64,000 nt of DNA from the NCBI RefSeq assembly GCF_001766415.1, contig NZ_MKXO01000001.1:62001-126000 (forward strand), written 5' to 3'. Of the stretch, positions 45,043-54,409 are shown piece after piece. The first letter of the stretch is position 1. Every line of letters starts with the position of its first letter. Position numbers and translations under genes: made by a program. The stretch is from Exiguobacterium aurantiacum. GTDB taxonomy: Bacteria > Bacillota > Bacilli > Exiguobacteriales > Exiguobacteriaceae. The notes beneath the pieces were generated by a model, which had not been told where the DNA came from, did no database searches, and saw only the letters and a program-made list of their open reading frames with translations.

Positions 45043-46440
45043 ATGATTTATACGGCAAGCGACATCAAGCGAGCGGATGAACAGGCTTTTGCGCACGGGA
45101 CGACGCCCGAAGCCTTGATGGAGCGGGCGGCGCTGGCCTTGACGAATCGTTTGGCGATTCGAGCAGAGGCATCCGTCCTCGTCGTCTGTGGACGAGGGAA
45201 TAACGGGGGCGACGGTTGGGTCATCGCCCGTGAACTGCACCGGCGTGGGTATGACGTCAGCGTCTGGGCACCACTCGGCGAGCCGAGATCGCCAGAAGCC
45301 TTGACGCACGCAGCGTTAGCGAAGCAAGTGGTCCCGGTCGTAGATGATCCGAGACGGACGGACTATATTATCGACGCCTTGTTCGGAGTCGGCCTTGACG
45401 GACCGGTCACAGGGAAAGCGAGAGACGTGATCACCTGGATGTGCGACCAAGCGGTGACGGTGATCGCGGTCGATGTCCCGTCCGGTGTGCCGAGCGACGA
45501 GACGAGCCGGTTCGACGGTCACGCGATCAAAGCCGATCAGACGTTGACGTTACATGGTTACAAGCGAAGTGCGTTCTTGAATCAAACCGCACCGTTTTAC
45601 GGGAAAGTCGAACGAATCGACATCGGATTGCCCGAGACGTCGAACTGGCGCGTGTTGACGGAGACCGATTTTGATCGCGGTCTGTTATCCCGTGATCCAT
45701 ATGGCCATAAATCGACTTACGGTCATGGTCAGCTCGTCGGCGGGAGCCGCCACTTGATCGGGGCACCGTTTCTAGCAGCCCGGGCCGCCCTTCGGAGCGG
45801 ACTCGGACTACTCGATTTGGCGGTGCCGGCTGAGGCGATGGCACTGGCCGCAACGTTACCGGAGGCGATGTTTTACGAGATCGACGCCATACCGGACGCG
45901 CGGTATGCGGCGACGGCGATCGGTCCCGGCATGGTCGAGGATGAACGGTTGACGAACGCTTGGCAAGCGGTCAAGAAACGGACGACGCCGATCATCGTCG
46001 ATGCCGGTGCGCTGACGAAGGAACACTTACAGGCGTCGGGCCCATTGACGCTCACCCCGCATCCTGGTGAACTTGCCCGGTTGACGGGACAGACGGTCGA
46101 GATGATCGAGGCAGACCGGTTCAAGGCCGCATCAGACTTTGCGAGGCAACATGGGGTTCATCTCATTCTAAAAGGGACGTACACGTTGATCGTTTCGCCA
46201 GACGGGACTGGTGCCGTCAACACGGTCGCAGCACCGGCACTCTCGAAAGGCGGGAGCGGTGACGTCTTGACCGGCATACTGCTCGCGCTTTGGGCCCGGA
46301 GTGCGCGGATCGAGCCAAAGCAGCCCCCGAACGAACAAGCCGTCCTATGGCACGCGTTAGCCGCTAGGTCGGCGAGTGAACGGATCCATCCGGCAAGCGT
46401 TCTCGCGAGCGATGTCATCGAGGCGATCGGACGGGTATGA
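45043..46440 (+). CDS. nnr: Bifunctional NAD(P)H-hydrate repair enzyme (epimerase and ADP-dependent dehydratase)
   Basis: Repairs hydrated NADH/NADPH. The 465-residue fusion has an N-terminal YjeF_N epimerase domain (about 1-205; CGRGNNGGDGWV, AVDVPSGVPSD) and a C-terminal carbohydrate-kinase-like dehydratase domain (about 215-465; TPHPGELARL and the catalytic KGGSGDVLTGI). AAAGGAGTG precedes the ATG. Confidence 0.95.
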   Translation: MIYTASDIKRADEQAFAHGTTPEALMERAALALTNRLAIRAEASVLVVCGRGNNGGDGWVIARELHRRGYDVSVWAPLGEPRSPEALTHAALAKQVVPVVDDPRRTDYIIDALFGVGLDGPVTGKARDVITWMCDQAVTVIAVDVPSGVPSDETSRFDGHAIKADQTLTLHGYKRSAFLNQTAPFYGKVERIDIGLPETSNWRVLTETDFDRGLLSRDPYGHKSTYGHGQLVGGSRHLIGAPFLAARAALRSGLGLLDLAVPAEAMALAATLPEAMFYEIDAIPDARYAATAIGPGMVEDERLTNAWQAVKKRTTPIIVDAGALTKEHLQASGPLTLTPHPGELARLTGQTVEMIEADRFKAASDFARQHGVHLILKGTYTLIVSPDGTGAVNTVAAPALSKGGSGDVLTGILLALWARSARIEPKQPPNEQAVLWHALAARSASERIHPASVLASDVIEAIGRV

Positions 46441-46474
46441 AAAAGAGGAATCCAGCGGCGGATTCCTCTTTTTT
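46441..46474. terminator. Terminator between nnr and the 5'-nucleotidase gene
   Basis: AAAAGAGGAATCC and GGATTCCTCTTTT form a perfect 13-bp stem with A and T runs at the ends. It directly follows the nnr stop and reaches the stop codon of the convergent gene, so it can serve both. Confidence 0.9.
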
Positions 46475-47057
46475 ATAGGGTGATGATGGATTTTGTAGTC
46501 TCAAAGCGGTCGACGAGATGGAGTGCCTCGTTCCAAGACGTGATGCGTTTCACCCCGTCCGGTAACGGTCGACGATTATACGGGGCGTCGAACAAGAGCA
46601 CCGGAATCAATGTCTGTTCATGGATCGAGATGGCATTCTCATAGCGGTCCTCCATGAACAAGTCGAGCGCGAGATCTTTGACGACGCCGACTTTGTCGTG
46701 ACTGCCTGTCATGATCAATGAGTCGAGCGGCAGTTCATGCTGTTTGATCCAGTCCTCGGTGACGGAGCGGACGGCCTCGCTGCGCGCCGTCACGTAGTGA
46801 AGTTGGTGCGTTTTCCGAATGTGCCAGAGCACTTCGTTCACTTCAGAGTGAGGGAGTGAACGCCGATAGATGGCTTCTTCATGACCGTGTTCAATCATGA
46901 ACGTCCAAAAATCATGTTGCGTCATATTCGTGTACGTATGGAGCTCGTATTCGGTCGCCTGATGATAATCGATGGCGTAACCGAGCATGTCGTTCATATA
47001 GTGAAAGCAACTTTGCGGATCCGTGACGGTTCCGTCTAAATCTATCCCAATGTGCAT
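46473..47057 (-). CDS. yqfW: HAD-family 5'-nucleotidase-like protein (YqfW)
   Basis: Putative nucleotidase of 194 residues in the HAD superfamily. Motif I IGIDLDGTVTDP carries the nucleophile and acid/base Asp; motif II is VTARSE; motif III/IV is near LFMEDRYENA. ATG 47057 is set by AAGGAGG; an upstream ATG at 47081 is before that site. B. subtilis YqfW has almost the same length. Substrate not known. Confidence 0.87.
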   Translation of the reverse strand: MHIGIDLDGTVTDPQSCFHYMNDMLGYAIDYHQATEYELHTYTNMTQHDFWTFMIEHGHEEAIYRRSLPHSEVNEVLWHIRKTHQLHYVTARSEAVRSVTEDWIKQHELPLDSLIMTGSHDKVGVVKDLALDLFMEDRYENAISIHEQTLIPVLLFDAPYNRRPLPDGVKRITSWNEALHLVDRFETTKSIITL

Positions 47058-47083
47058 CTTGATTCCTCCTTGCCATAACACTC

Positions 47084-47111
47084 ATTGTATCAAAAGCCCG
47101 CTCGGTTGCAA
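47084..47111 (-). promoter_or_regulatory. Promoter of yqfW overlapping the ispG terminator
   Basis: On the minus strand TTGCAA, a 16-base spacer and TACAAT. The -35 lies in the loop of the ispG terminator, so the two elements share sequence. Confidence 0.5.
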
Positions 47112-47121
47112 CCGAGCGGGC
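47091..47121 (-). terminator. Terminator of ispG
   Basis: A perfect GC-rich inverted repeat centred on GGTTGCAACC (47096-47121), followed on the minus strand by TTTTG. Confidence 0.8.
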
Positions 47122-47127
47122 GAGAGA

Positions 47128-48249
47128 TTAGTTAGATTGGTTGGCAAGTTGTTGTTCTTCAAGCTCACGCGCGGCAAGTTTCTCGGCGACGATGGCGTCG
47201 ATTTCTTTCTTCAACTCTTCGACCATCGTTGCTTCCGGTACTTTACGGATGATTTTCCCGTGACGGAAGAGCAGGCCTTCGTTACGGGCACCGGCGATGC
47301 CGATGTCCGCCTCACGTGCTTCACCCGGTCCGTTGACCGCGCAGCCGAGGACGGCGACTTTGATGTTGACGTTAATGTTTTGGATGTACTCTTCAACTTC
47401 TTTCGCAATCGAGATCAAATCGATCTCGATGCGGCCGCATGTCGGACAAGAGATGAGCGTCGCGGCGTTAGCGGCTAGGCCGAACGACTTGAGCACTTCT
47501 TTGGCGACTTTGATTTCTTCGACAGGATCGTCAGACAGCGACACACGCACCGTCGAGCCGATCCCGAGTGAGAGGATCGCGCCGAGTCCGGCCGCTGATT
47601 TGAGTGATCCTGAGAACAGCGGTCCTGATTCAGTGATCCCGACGTGGAGCGGGTAGTCGAACGTCTTCGCGGCGAGCGTGTACGCCTCGAGGGCAAGGTT
47701 CACGTCAGACGCTTTGAGCGAGATGATCGTGTTGTAAAAACCGAGGTCTTCTAAAATCTTGACGTGATGCATCGCACTTTCGACCATGCCTTGAGCTGTC
47801 GGATATCCGTATTTTTCGAGGAACTGCTTCTCGAGCGAACCGGCGTTGACACCGATGCGGATCGGGATGCCTTTCGCTTTAGCGGCGTTAACGACCGCTT
47901 CGACTTTTTCGCGGCGACCGATGTTGCCGGGGTTGATCCGAATCTTGTCGACACCGCTTTCGATGGCTTTCAACGCCAATTTGTAGTCGAAGTGAATATC
48001 GACGACGAGCGGGATGTTGATGCGGCTCTTGATTTCAGCGAGCGCGTCGGCCGCTCGCTCATCTGGACAAGCGACGCGGACGATTTGGCAACCTGCTTCT
48101 TCAAGACGTAAAATTTCGGCGACAGTCGCTTCGACGTCGTGCGTTTTCGTCGTCGTCATCGACTGAATGACGACTTCATCAGATCCTCCGATGATGACGT
48201 TGCCGACACGAATCGGACGAGTTAATGAACGGTGTAAGATTTCTGACAT
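47128..48249 (-). CDS. ispG: 4-hydroxy-3-methylbut-2-en-1-yl diphosphate synthase
   Basis: Iron-sulfur enzyme of the MEP isoprenoid pathway, one step before IspH. The 373-residue protein has an N-terminal TIM barrel and a C-terminal [4Fe-4S] domain with cysteines in CPTCGR and [14 protein letters not shown] 48249 follows AAGGAGAT and gives the conserved start [13 protein letters not shown]; an upstream ATG at 48411 adds 54 unsupported residues. Confidence 0.96.
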   Translation of the reverse strand: MSEILHRSLTRPIRVGNVIIGGSDEVVIQSMTTTKTHDVEATVAEILRLEEAGCQIVRVACPDERAADALAEIKSRINIPLVVDIHFDYKLALKAIESGVDKIRINPGNIGRREKVEAVVNAAKAKGIPIRIGVNAGSLEKQFLEKYGYPTAQGMVESAMHHVKILEDLGFYNTIISLKASDVNLALEAYTLAAKTFDYPLHVGITESGPLFSGSLKSAAGLGAILSLGIGSTVRVSLSDDPVEEIKVAKEVLKSFGLAANAATLISCPTCGRIEIDLISIAKEVEEYIQNINVNIKVAVLGCAVNGPGEAREADIGIAGARNEGLLFRHGKIIRKVPEATMVEELKKEIDAIVAEKLAARELEEQQLANQSN

Positions 48250-48467
48250 ATACGTAATCTCCTTCTTTTGGAAAGGTTCCAATCGATTTAGATGGTTGGT
48301 TTCTTTCTTATCATAACGAAATGCTTGTGAAAAAGCACCCGGCAAGCGCTCCTGAGATGTGCTCTTTACAAAGCCTAACGTTATCTTAACAGATGCTTCA
48401 TAATTTTCCACCGTCTCAAGACCGATATATCGGACGAATAGTAACTTGAGAAAGGTGAGGATTAGAT

Positions 48468-50153
48468 GTGTTAACGCGATTGCAACAGCTGTGGAAGCAG
48501 CGACGTCCCGAAGGCGTCAAAATTGAACGACGTCTCCAATGGACGCTGATGCCGCTTGTCGTCATCCTGTTTTTGACGACGTTCGGTTGGTTCGCCCTGA
48601 GAGCGGAACACCTGTTGACAGCTGAAGTCGAGAAGCGCTTACTCCGAGAAGCGACAGTCATGCGCGAGACGGTCAAAACGACGTACGGGGCATACCTATC
48701 AAATGAAAAAGGGTTGGTACGCTCGTTGAAGTCGACGTACATGCAACAGGCGTCAATTTTATCAGCGGACGGACTCGAGGCCGGTCAGTACTTGATTCGA
48801 GACGAGCAAGTCGAGCAATTGACAGGAAAAAAAGCGAGCAAGCAGCTTGAAGACAAATTTAATGAAGTGACAGTGAACGAACTCGCAGTCATTGAACGAG
48901 ACGATTTCTTTTTAGCAGCGGTTCCGATCCCAGAACTACAAGCTCATTACGTATTGGCTGTCACGAGACAATCGGTACTTGGGTCGATGTGGGAACTTCG
49001 ACAGGCGCTTTTCGCTGTGATCATCATAGCGATGGGAATCATTATCTATTTATTTTCTCGGATGATCCGTCGCGAAGTCAGACCGTTATCGCAGTTTGCG
49101 ACGCGACTGCGTGAGGCGGTAGAGACGCGTGCTTTCAAAGAAGTAGACTTAGGAGCCAAGTCGTTCGAGATCCGTAGTTTAGAGCGTGAGTACAATACGT
49201 TCATCGGTCTGTGGAAAAAGTCGTTGCTGACGATGGACGAGACGTCTTTGGCGTTTGAGACGAGCTTGCCGACGTTCATGCGGCAACTTGCATCAAATGA
49301 ACAACAAGTTGTCGCTTTTAAAGAAGTCGCAAGTACGGTCGAACAGACGAGTCGATCGTATCAGGCGTTTACGAGTGAATCGACGCATCGCTTCATGGAC
49401 ATTGCGGCCCATGTCGCGGCACTCAAACAAGATATTTCGGCTGTCGACTTGAGAGCGATAGCGCTGCAACAAACGATTTCGAGCGAAATCGCCTCGTTTG
49501 CTTCGGTCAGAGGCGTGAGCGAGCAGTTCAACGAGAAGGCGGGCGGTATCCAAGAACGTTTACGCGACAGCGCGGAAACGTCAGAACGAGCCGACGAAGC
49601 GCTACAGACGATTTTATCGGTCGCGGCAGCCACGAAGATGTTGGCATTGAACGCCTCAATCGAAGCGGCTCGCGCCGGGGAACACGGAAAAGGGTTTGCT
49701 GTCGTCGCTCATGAAGTCGGTCAGCTAGCGAAAGTGACGAATGAATCTTCGATACTTGCCGTTGCGGCAATCGGACAAATCAAATCCGAACGGGAAGAGA
49801 TTTTTAGCGATATGATTCGCTTCGGCGACGATATTCTTCATTTAGGTGAGACGTTGGACCGAGTTGAGACAGGGATTGCGAGAATCAATCACGAAGTGCG
49901 CGACCAGATGGCTGAGTTCCAATCGATCACGGATCAGACGGCCGCGACGGGAAGCCAGTTGCTCCACATGGCGGAAGCGAACGAACAACTGAAAGAAATC
50001 GGCTTGACGCTCGAGCGGAAGTTGAACGAATTGTACGAAGGGGTCGAAGTATGGACGGACGTTCAAGCAACGTTACAAGCAGCCGGGACAGACCTCGGTC
50101 ACCAAAGCCGGCGGCTGCAGGAAGTACTTACTGAACTTGCACCGAAGACGTGA
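48468..50153 (+). CDS. Methyl-accepting chemotaxis-like transducer
   Basis: Membrane signal transducer of 561 residues. Two membrane helices (about 25-45 and 178-198) frame a short extracellular domain of about 130 residues. A HAMP-like linker follows, and the C-terminal half is a helical MCP signalling domain. Its hairpin tip is [20 protein letters not shown] (about 388-407), then [15 protein letters not shown]. Canonical tips read [18 protein letters not shown], so the first half of the tip is altered. GTG start with GGTGAGG upstream. It is monocistronic with no che genes nearby. The ligand is unknown. Confidence 0.88.
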   Translation: MLTRLQQLWKQRRPEGVKIERRLQWTLMPLVVILFLTTFGWFALRAEHLLTAEVEKRLLREATVMRETVKTTYGAYLSNEKGLVRSLKSTYMQQASILSADGLEAGQYLIRDEQVEQLTGKKASKQLEDKFNEVTVNELAVIERDDFFLAAVPIPELQAHYVLAVTRQSVLGSMWELRQALFAVIIIAMGIIIYLFSRMIRREVRPLSQFATRLREAVETRAFKEVDLGAKSFEIRSLEREYNTFIGLWKKSLLTMDETSLAFETSLPTFMRQLASNEQQVVAFKEVASTVEQTSRSYQAFTSESTHRFMDIAAHVAALKQDISAVDLRAIALQQTISSEIASFASVRGVSEQFNEKAGGIQERLRDSAETSERADEALQTILSVAAATKMLALNASIEAARAGEHGKGFAVVAHEVGQLAKVTNESSILAVAAIGQIKSEREEIFSDMIRFGDDILHLGETLDRVETGIARINHEVRDQMAEFQSITDQTAATGSQLLHMAEANEQLKEIGLTLERKLNELYEGVEVWTDVQATLQAAGTDLGHQSRRLQEVLTELAPKT

Positions 50154-50154
50154 T

Positions 50155-50197
50155 AAAACTCGGGACAGCGCGTATTAGCGCCGTCCCGAGTTTTTTT
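50155..50197. terminator. Terminator after the chemotaxis-like gene
   Basis: AAAACTCGGGACAGCGC and GCGCCGTCCCGAGTTTT pair with one mismatch, loop GTATTA, then T run. It overlaps the end of the convergent membrane-protein gene, so it may act both ways. Confidence 0.88.
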
Positions 50198-50633
50198 GTT
50201 TGAGCGGAATTTGGAATAGCGGGACGGTCAAGAAGACGATCGTGACGACGAAGCCGAGCCAAAGAAATGCGGGCATAAAGTGATATAAGGCGACGAGTAA
50301 GAGCGTCGGGACGAGTGTCATCGCGACCGCGTAAGGCCAAGCTTGCCGATACGGCCACGGTTTCTTCATTCGAAGTCTCGTCGCGAGTTGAACGAACAAG
50401 GCGGCGACGGCGACCCACATCATATAGAAGAAGAAGATGGCGAACCCGTGTAAAAACAACCACATCGGTGCGAAAAAATCGGGTCGCAAGACGAGGTAAT
50501 CTAAGACAGTCGCGACGATTGTAAAGACGAGGCTCGCCAACATATAAGCGTGCAGCGGAGCGAGACGGAGCCGTAGCGTTTGCTTCGTAGGTAGCAGGCT
50601 ATGGCGGATAAACATTGATGTCGTTTTAAGCAT
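50175..50633 (-). CDS. Hypothetical four-helix membrane protein
   Basis: Unrecognised 152-residue protein with about four hydrophobic segments (roughly residues 28-46, 55-80, 96-117 and 120-142) and a basic N-terminus (MLKTTSMFIRHSLLPTKQTLRLRLAPLHAY, i.e. a long positively charged lead-in; key residues Arg10, Lys17, Arg21, Arg23). The stop codon lies inside the shared terminator. The ribosome-binding site is poor for both possible ATG starts (residues 1 and 7). It is isolated from other minus-strand genes. The hydrophobic pattern supports a real gene, but no function can be given. Confidence 0.6.
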   Translation of the reverse strand: MLKTTSMFIRHSLLPTKQTLRLRLAPLHAYMLASLVFTIVATVLDYLVLRPDFFAPMWLFLHGFAIFFFYMMWVAVAALFVQLATRLRMKKPWPYRQAWPYAVAMTLVPTLLLVALYHFMPAFLWLGFVVTIVFLTVPLFQIPLKQKNSGRR

Positions 50634-50696
50634 ACATACAAAACCCCATTCTGTTATAGTACAAATTATCTAAAATACATAAAAATAAGACAGCTA

Positions 50697-50753
50697 TTTA
50701 ATAAAACCTTAACATTAAACGTGTTTACATCGACTCAGGGAAGAAGGCATAAT
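50697..50753 (+). promoter_or_regulatory. Promoter with PhoP-box-like repeats upstream of nptA
   Basis: TTTAAT (50697), TTAACA (50709) and TTTACA (50724) resemble PhoP-box hexamers (TT-A/T/C-A-C/T-A), though the spacing (12 and 15 bases) is less regular than the ideal 11. TTTACA also serves as -35 with CATAAT at 50748-50753 (18-base spacer). Phosphate control is plausible, not proven. Confidence 0.45.
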
Positions 50754-50815
50754 GAGTAGGGCAATAAGAACCAATTAAACACAACCAATTCACAATCAAA
50801 AGGGGTACAAAAATC

Positions 50816-52462
50816 GTGGAATACAATTTGCAAGAAATGTTATTCATGTTTTTTGGAGGATTAGGGATCTTCCTATTCGGTATCAAATCGATGGGAGACG
50901 GCCTTCAAAAGTCTGCAGGAGATCGACTCCGCGACATCCTTGATAAGTATACAACGAATCCATTCCTCGGAGTACTAGCCGGGATCATCGTTACGATTCT
51001 TCTTCAGACGTCTACAGGTACGACAGTTATCACGGTCGGTCTTGTCAGTGCCGGCTTCATGACGCTCCGTCAAGCGATCGGTGTCATCATGGGTGCAAAC
51101 ATCGGGACAACGGTGACAGCGTTCATCATCGGAATTGATATCGGTGAGTATGCGCTCCCGATGATTGCCGTCGGTTCTGCACTGTTGTTCTTCTTTAAAA
51201 AAGAGAAGTTTCAACATATGGGTCAAATCATCTTTGGCGCCGGAGCTCTCTTCTACGGTCTTGAACTTATGGGAGACGGCATGCGTCCGCTCCGTACGAG
51301 CGAGTACTTCTTCGAACTCACACAGTCGATGAGTCAAAACCCGATCCTCGGAGTTGTCGTCGGTACGGTGTTCACGTTGATCGTTCAATCGTCATCAGCG
51401 ACGATCGGTGTGCTGCAGGAATTATACGCCGGTGGTTCAATCGACTTGAAGGCCGCTCTACCGGTCTTGTTCGGTGATAACATTGGGACGACAATCACAG
51501 CGGTTCTCGCTGCACTCGGTGCGTCAGTCGCGGCTCGTCGCGCAGCTGCGGCCCACGTCATCTTTAACTTGGTCGGGACGGCCATGTTCTTGATTATCTT
51601 ACCGCTCTTTACGCAATATATTTTCTGGATTACAGACTTCCTTAACATTGAAGCGAAGATGCAAATCGCCTTTGCCCACGGTACGTTCAACGTCGCCAAC
51701 ACATTGATCCAGTTCTGGTTCATCGGAACGATTGCTTGGGTCGTGACGAAACTCGTACCAGGTGAAGATTCAATCGTTGATACGAAAGCGCAACACTTGG
51801 ACCCAATCTTCATTCAACAGTCGCCTTCAATCGCGGTCGAACAAGCTAAATATGAAGTCATCCGCATGGGCGATTTCGCGAAACTCGGTCTTGATGAGGC
51901 ACGTTCTTATATGGAGACTGGTGACAAGAAGCACGCGGAAAAATCAGCGCACATTGAAGATGCGTTAAACTCGCTTAACTCTAAAATTACGGATTATCTT
52001 GTTCAACTCGCTGCCGTCGATTTGACAGAGCACGAATCACAACAGCATAAGACACTCATGCATGCCATCAACGACATCGAGCGAATCGGTGACCACGTTG
52101 AGAACATCATCGAGTTGATCGACTATAAGACGGCGACACGCATCACCCTCTCGCCGGGAGCCCAAAAAGAATTGACGGAAATGTATGATCTGACACGGTC
52201 CACACTCGAGAAGTCACTCCAAACGCTCGCGAGCGGTGACATGGTCGAGGCGCGTCAAGTCATCGAGATGGAAGCGAAACTCGACATGCTCGAGCGCCAG
52301 TTCCGTAAAAATCATGTCGTTCGTTTGAACACAGGTGAATGTGACGGCCAAGCTGGTATGTTCTTCGTCGATATGCTCTCGAACCTTGAGCGGATCGGTG
52401 ACCACGCGATGAACATCACGGAAATCACACTTGAAGATGCAACGAACGAAATATCGGTCTAA
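50816..52462 (+). CDS. nptA: Na/Pi cotransporter with C-terminal PhoU-like domain
   Basis: Sodium-phosphate symporter family protein of 548 residues. The membrane part (about 1-320) holds the two inverted Na_Pi repeats with QTSTGTT (64-70) and QSSSATIG (about 191). The C-terminal 200 residues form a PhoU-like helical bundle with two ERIGDH motifs. GTG start after AAAGGGG. Together with pst and ppx-ppk it makes this window rich in phosphate genes. Confidence 0.92.
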   Translation: MEYNLQEMLFMFFGGLGIFLFGIKSMGDGLQKSAGDRLRDILDKYTTNPFLGVLAGIIVTILLQTSTGTTVITVGLVSAGFMTLRQAIGVIMGANIGTTVTAFIIGIDIGEYALPMIAVGSALLFFFKKEKFQHMGQIIFGAGALFYGLELMGDGMRPLRTSEYFFELTQSMSQNPILGVVVGTVFTLIVQSSSATIGVLQELYAGGSIDLKAALPVLFGDNIGTTITAVLAALGASVAARRAAAAHVIFNLVGTAMFLIILPLFTQYIFWITDFLNIEAKMQIAFAHGTFNVANTLIQFWFIGTIAWVVTKLVPGEDSIVDTKAQHLDPIFIQQSPSIAVEQAKYEVIRMGDFAKLGLDEARSYMETGDKKHAEKSAHIEDALNSLNSKITDYLVQLAAVDLTEHESQQHKTLMHAINDIERIGDHVENIIELIDYKTATRITLSPGAQKELTEMYDLTRSTLEKSLQTLASGDMVEARQVIEMEAKLDMLERQFRKNHVVRLNTGECDGQAGMFFVDMLSNLERIGDHAMNITEITLEDATNEISV

Positions 52463-52470
52463 CGTTTCAA

Positions 52471-52512
52471 AAAAGTCTTGCTACTTAAATTATAAGTAGC
52501 AAGACTTTTTTT
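52471..52512 (+). terminator. Terminator after nptA
   Basis: AAAAGTCTTGCTACTTA and TAAGTAGCAAGACTTTT form a perfect long stem, followed by more T. Confidence 0.92.
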
Positions 52513-52531
52513 GCGTACGTGTGACTTTTCA

Positions 52532-52560
52532 TTGACAGTAGCGGCTTCCTTCAGTATATT
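52532..52560 (+). promoter_or_regulatory. Promoter of the tRNA pair
   Basis: A perfect TTGACA, a 17-base spacer and TATATT, 18 bases before the first tRNA. Confidence 0.8.
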
Positions 52561-52578
52561 ATTACTGTATAACAACGT

Positions 52579-52655
52579 GGCGGTGTAGCTCAGCTGGCTA
52601 GAGCGTACGGTTCATACCCGTGAGGTCGTGGGTTCGACTCCCTCCGCCGCTACCA
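52579..52655 (+). tRNA. tRNA-Met (elongator, anticodon CAT)
   Basis: 77 bases including an encoded CCA. Acceptor GGCGGTG/CGCCGCT, D arm GCTC/GAGC, anticodon stem TACGG/CCGTG with loop TTCATAC, T arm GTGGG-TTCGACT-CCCTC. It is nearly identical to the B. subtilis elongator tRNA-Met as I recall it. The T stem has a T-T mismatch (second pair). Confidence 0.93.
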
Positions 52656-52659
52656 ATAA

Positions 52660-52733
52660 GGACCCTTAGCTCAGCTGGTTAGAGCAGACGGCTCATAACC
52701 GTCCGGTCGTAGGTTCAAGTCCTACAGGGTCCA
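52660..52733 (+). tRNA. tRNA-Ile2 (anticodon CAT, lysidine type), CCA not encoded
   Basis: Acceptor GGACCCT/AGGGTCC, anticodon stem GACGG/CCGTC with loop CTCATAA, T arm GTAGG/CCTAC. The body matches Bacillus tRNA-Ile(CAU), whose C34 is modified to lysidine by TilS. After discriminator A52733 the DNA reads TCG, so CCA must be added after transcription, unlike the neighbour 4 bases upstream. Elongator Met is excluded because that tRNA is the one next to it. Confidence 0.88.
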
Positions 52734-52739
52734 TCGAGG

Positions 52740-52768
52740 GCAGCTTTCTGATGAAAGCTGCTTTTTTG
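52740..52768 (+). terminator. Terminator of the tRNA operon
   Basis: GCAGCTTTC and GAAAGCTGC form a perfect 9-bp stem, loop TGAT, then six T. Confidence 0.92.
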
Positions 52769-52779
52769 TTTACATTTTT

Positions 52780-52805
52780 GTTTTCAAAAGTGAAGACGCG
52801 GGTAA
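52780..52805 (+). promoter_or_regulatory. Candidate sigma-B-type promoter of the amylase gene
   Basis: GTTTTC, a 14-base spacer and GGGTAA resemble the sigma-B consensus (GTTTAA, 12-15 bases, GGGTAT), 50 bases before the gene. No vegetative promoter was seen in this gap. Confidence 0.45.
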
Positions 52806-52855
52806 ATATCCGTTAGCATTTTATTTTTGAAAAATATGAAACGAGGCGAAGTAAG

Positions 52856-54325
52856 ATGGAACGAAATCATACGATGATGCAATTTTTTGAATGGCACGTC
52901 CCGGCTGACCAAAAGCATTGGAAGCGATTGAAAGAACGGGCTTCTAAATTAAAAAAAGCAGGAATCACCGCGCTTTGGTTGCCGCCGGTCACAAAAGGTC
53001 AAAATGATGAGGATACGGGATATGGTGTCTATGATTTGTATGATTTAGGCGAGTTTGATCAAAAAGGGACCATCGCCACAAAATATGGGACGAAGCAAGA
53101 GCTACTTGAGGCGACGAAACACGCCCAAGAGCTCGGGATGCAAGTATATATGGACGTCGTGTTGAACCATAAAGCCGGAGCCGACGCGACCGAGAAGTTT
53201 GACGTGTTAGAAGTCGACCCGGAAGACCGGACGAAAGTGTTGTCGGAAGAACCGTTTGAGATCGAAGGGTGGACGAAGTTTGATTATAAAGAACGAAACG
53301 ATAAGTACTCGTCGTTCAAATGGAACTTCCATCATTTCAACGGCACGGACTATGACGCAGCGAGCGAGCATAAGGGTATCTTCTTCATTTTAGGCGAGAA
53401 CAAAAAATGGAATGACAACGTCGATAGTGAATTCGGCGTATACGATTATCTGATGTTCGCAAACATTGACTATCATCATCCGGAAGTCCGGGAAGAAGTG
53501 TTAAGTTGGGGCAAGTGGTTCATCGAAGAGACGAAATGTGACGGCTTCCGTCTCGATGCGATCAAACATATCAACTATGATTTCGTCAAAGAGTTCAGCC
53601 AAACGATGAAAGATGAAAAAGGCGAGAACTTTTACTTGGTCGGTGAGTTTTGGAAGTCAGAGCTCGAAGATTGCCGCGCCTTTTTAGACAATATCGACTA
53701 TCACGTCGATCTGTTCGACGTGCCGCTCCACTACAATTTGCAACGTGCCTCGATTGAAGGCGCATCGTTCGATTTGCGGACGATCTTTGACGACACGCTC
53801 GTCCAGTCCCACCCGTTTCACTCGGTCACGTTCGTCGACAACCATGACTCACAACCGGCCGAGGCGCTCGAGTCGTGGGTCAAAGATTGGTTCAAACAAA
53901 GTGCTTACGGTCTGATTTTGCTTCGCCGAGACGGTTATCCGTGTGTCTTCTACGGGGACTACTACGGCATCAACGGGCCCCACCCGGCCGAAGGGAAGAA
54001 ACTGGCCATCGATCCGCTTCTTTACGCACGTCGCGAAAAAGCGTACGGGCAACAAGACGACTACTTCGATAACGAGCACGTGATCGGCTGGGTCCGACAC
54101 GGTAGCGAGGACATCGAGCGTTCAGGTTGTGCCGTCATCATCTCGAATAACGAGGAGGCGGAGAAACGGATGTACGTCGGGGAGCATCGTGCCGGTGAGA
54201 AATGGGTCGACTTGACGCAGACGATCGATGAAATCATCGAGATTGACGAAGATGGAAAAGGGGTATTTAAAGTAGCGGCAGGATCGATCTCGGTCTGGGC
54301 GTTGCCGGACGAAGATGTGGAATAA
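52856..54325 (+). CDS. Intracellular alpha-amylase (GH13, AmyS-like)
   Basis: Glycoside hydrolase that cleaves alpha-1,4-glucans. 489 residues, no signal peptide (starts MERNHTMMQFFEWHVP), so cytoplasmic. The four GH13 regions are present: DVVLNHKAGAD (100-110), GFRLDAIKH with nucleophile Asp234, LVGEFW with acid Glu264, and FVDNHDSQP with Asp331. It resembles liquefying-type Bacillus amylases of subfamily 5. Likely acts on stored glycogen or imported maltodextrins; a GH57 glucan enzyme lies 10 kb downstream. Confidence 0.93.
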   Translation: MERNHTMMQFFEWHVPADQKHWKRLKERASKLKKAGITALWLPPVTKGQNDEDTGYGVYDLYDLGEFDQKGTIATKYGTKQELLEATKHAQELGMQVYMDVVLNHKAGADATEKFDVLEVDPEDRTKVLSEEPFEIEGWTKFDYKERNDKYSSFKWNFHHFNGTDYDAASEHKGIFFILGENKKWNDNVDSEFGVYDYLMFANIDYHHPEVREEVLSWGKWFIEETKCDGFRLDAIKHINYDFVKEFSQTMKDEKGENFYLVGEFWKSELEDCRAFLDNIDYHVDLFDVPLHYNLQRASIEGASFDLRTIFDDTLVQSHPFHSVTFVDNHDSQPAEALESWVKDWFKQSAYGLILLRRDGYPCVFYGDYYGINGPHPAEGKKLAIDPLLYARREKAYGQQDDYFDNEHVIGWVRHGSEDIERSGCAVIISNNEEAEKRMYVGEHRAGEKWVDLTQTIDEIIEIDEDGKGVFKVAAGSISVWALPDEDVE

Positions 54326-54409
54326 GCCTTTACAATTGAGTAAGCCGTCACAAATCTGTTACATTTAAAACGAACGTTGTTCAAACCAATTTTAAGGGGG
54401 ATTTTAGTT

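Noticed and set aside
48331-48372. Terminator-like hairpin on the minus strand in the ispG leader (AAAGAGCAC with GTGCTTTTT)
   Set aside because: The stem is only about five pairs around a long unpaired loop, so an attenuator cannot be supported.
52579-52733. Possibility that the two CAT-anticodon tRNAs are duplicates of tRNA-Met
   Set aside because: Their bodies differ throughout. The second matches the lysidine-type tRNA-Ile2 and the first the elongator Met tRNA.
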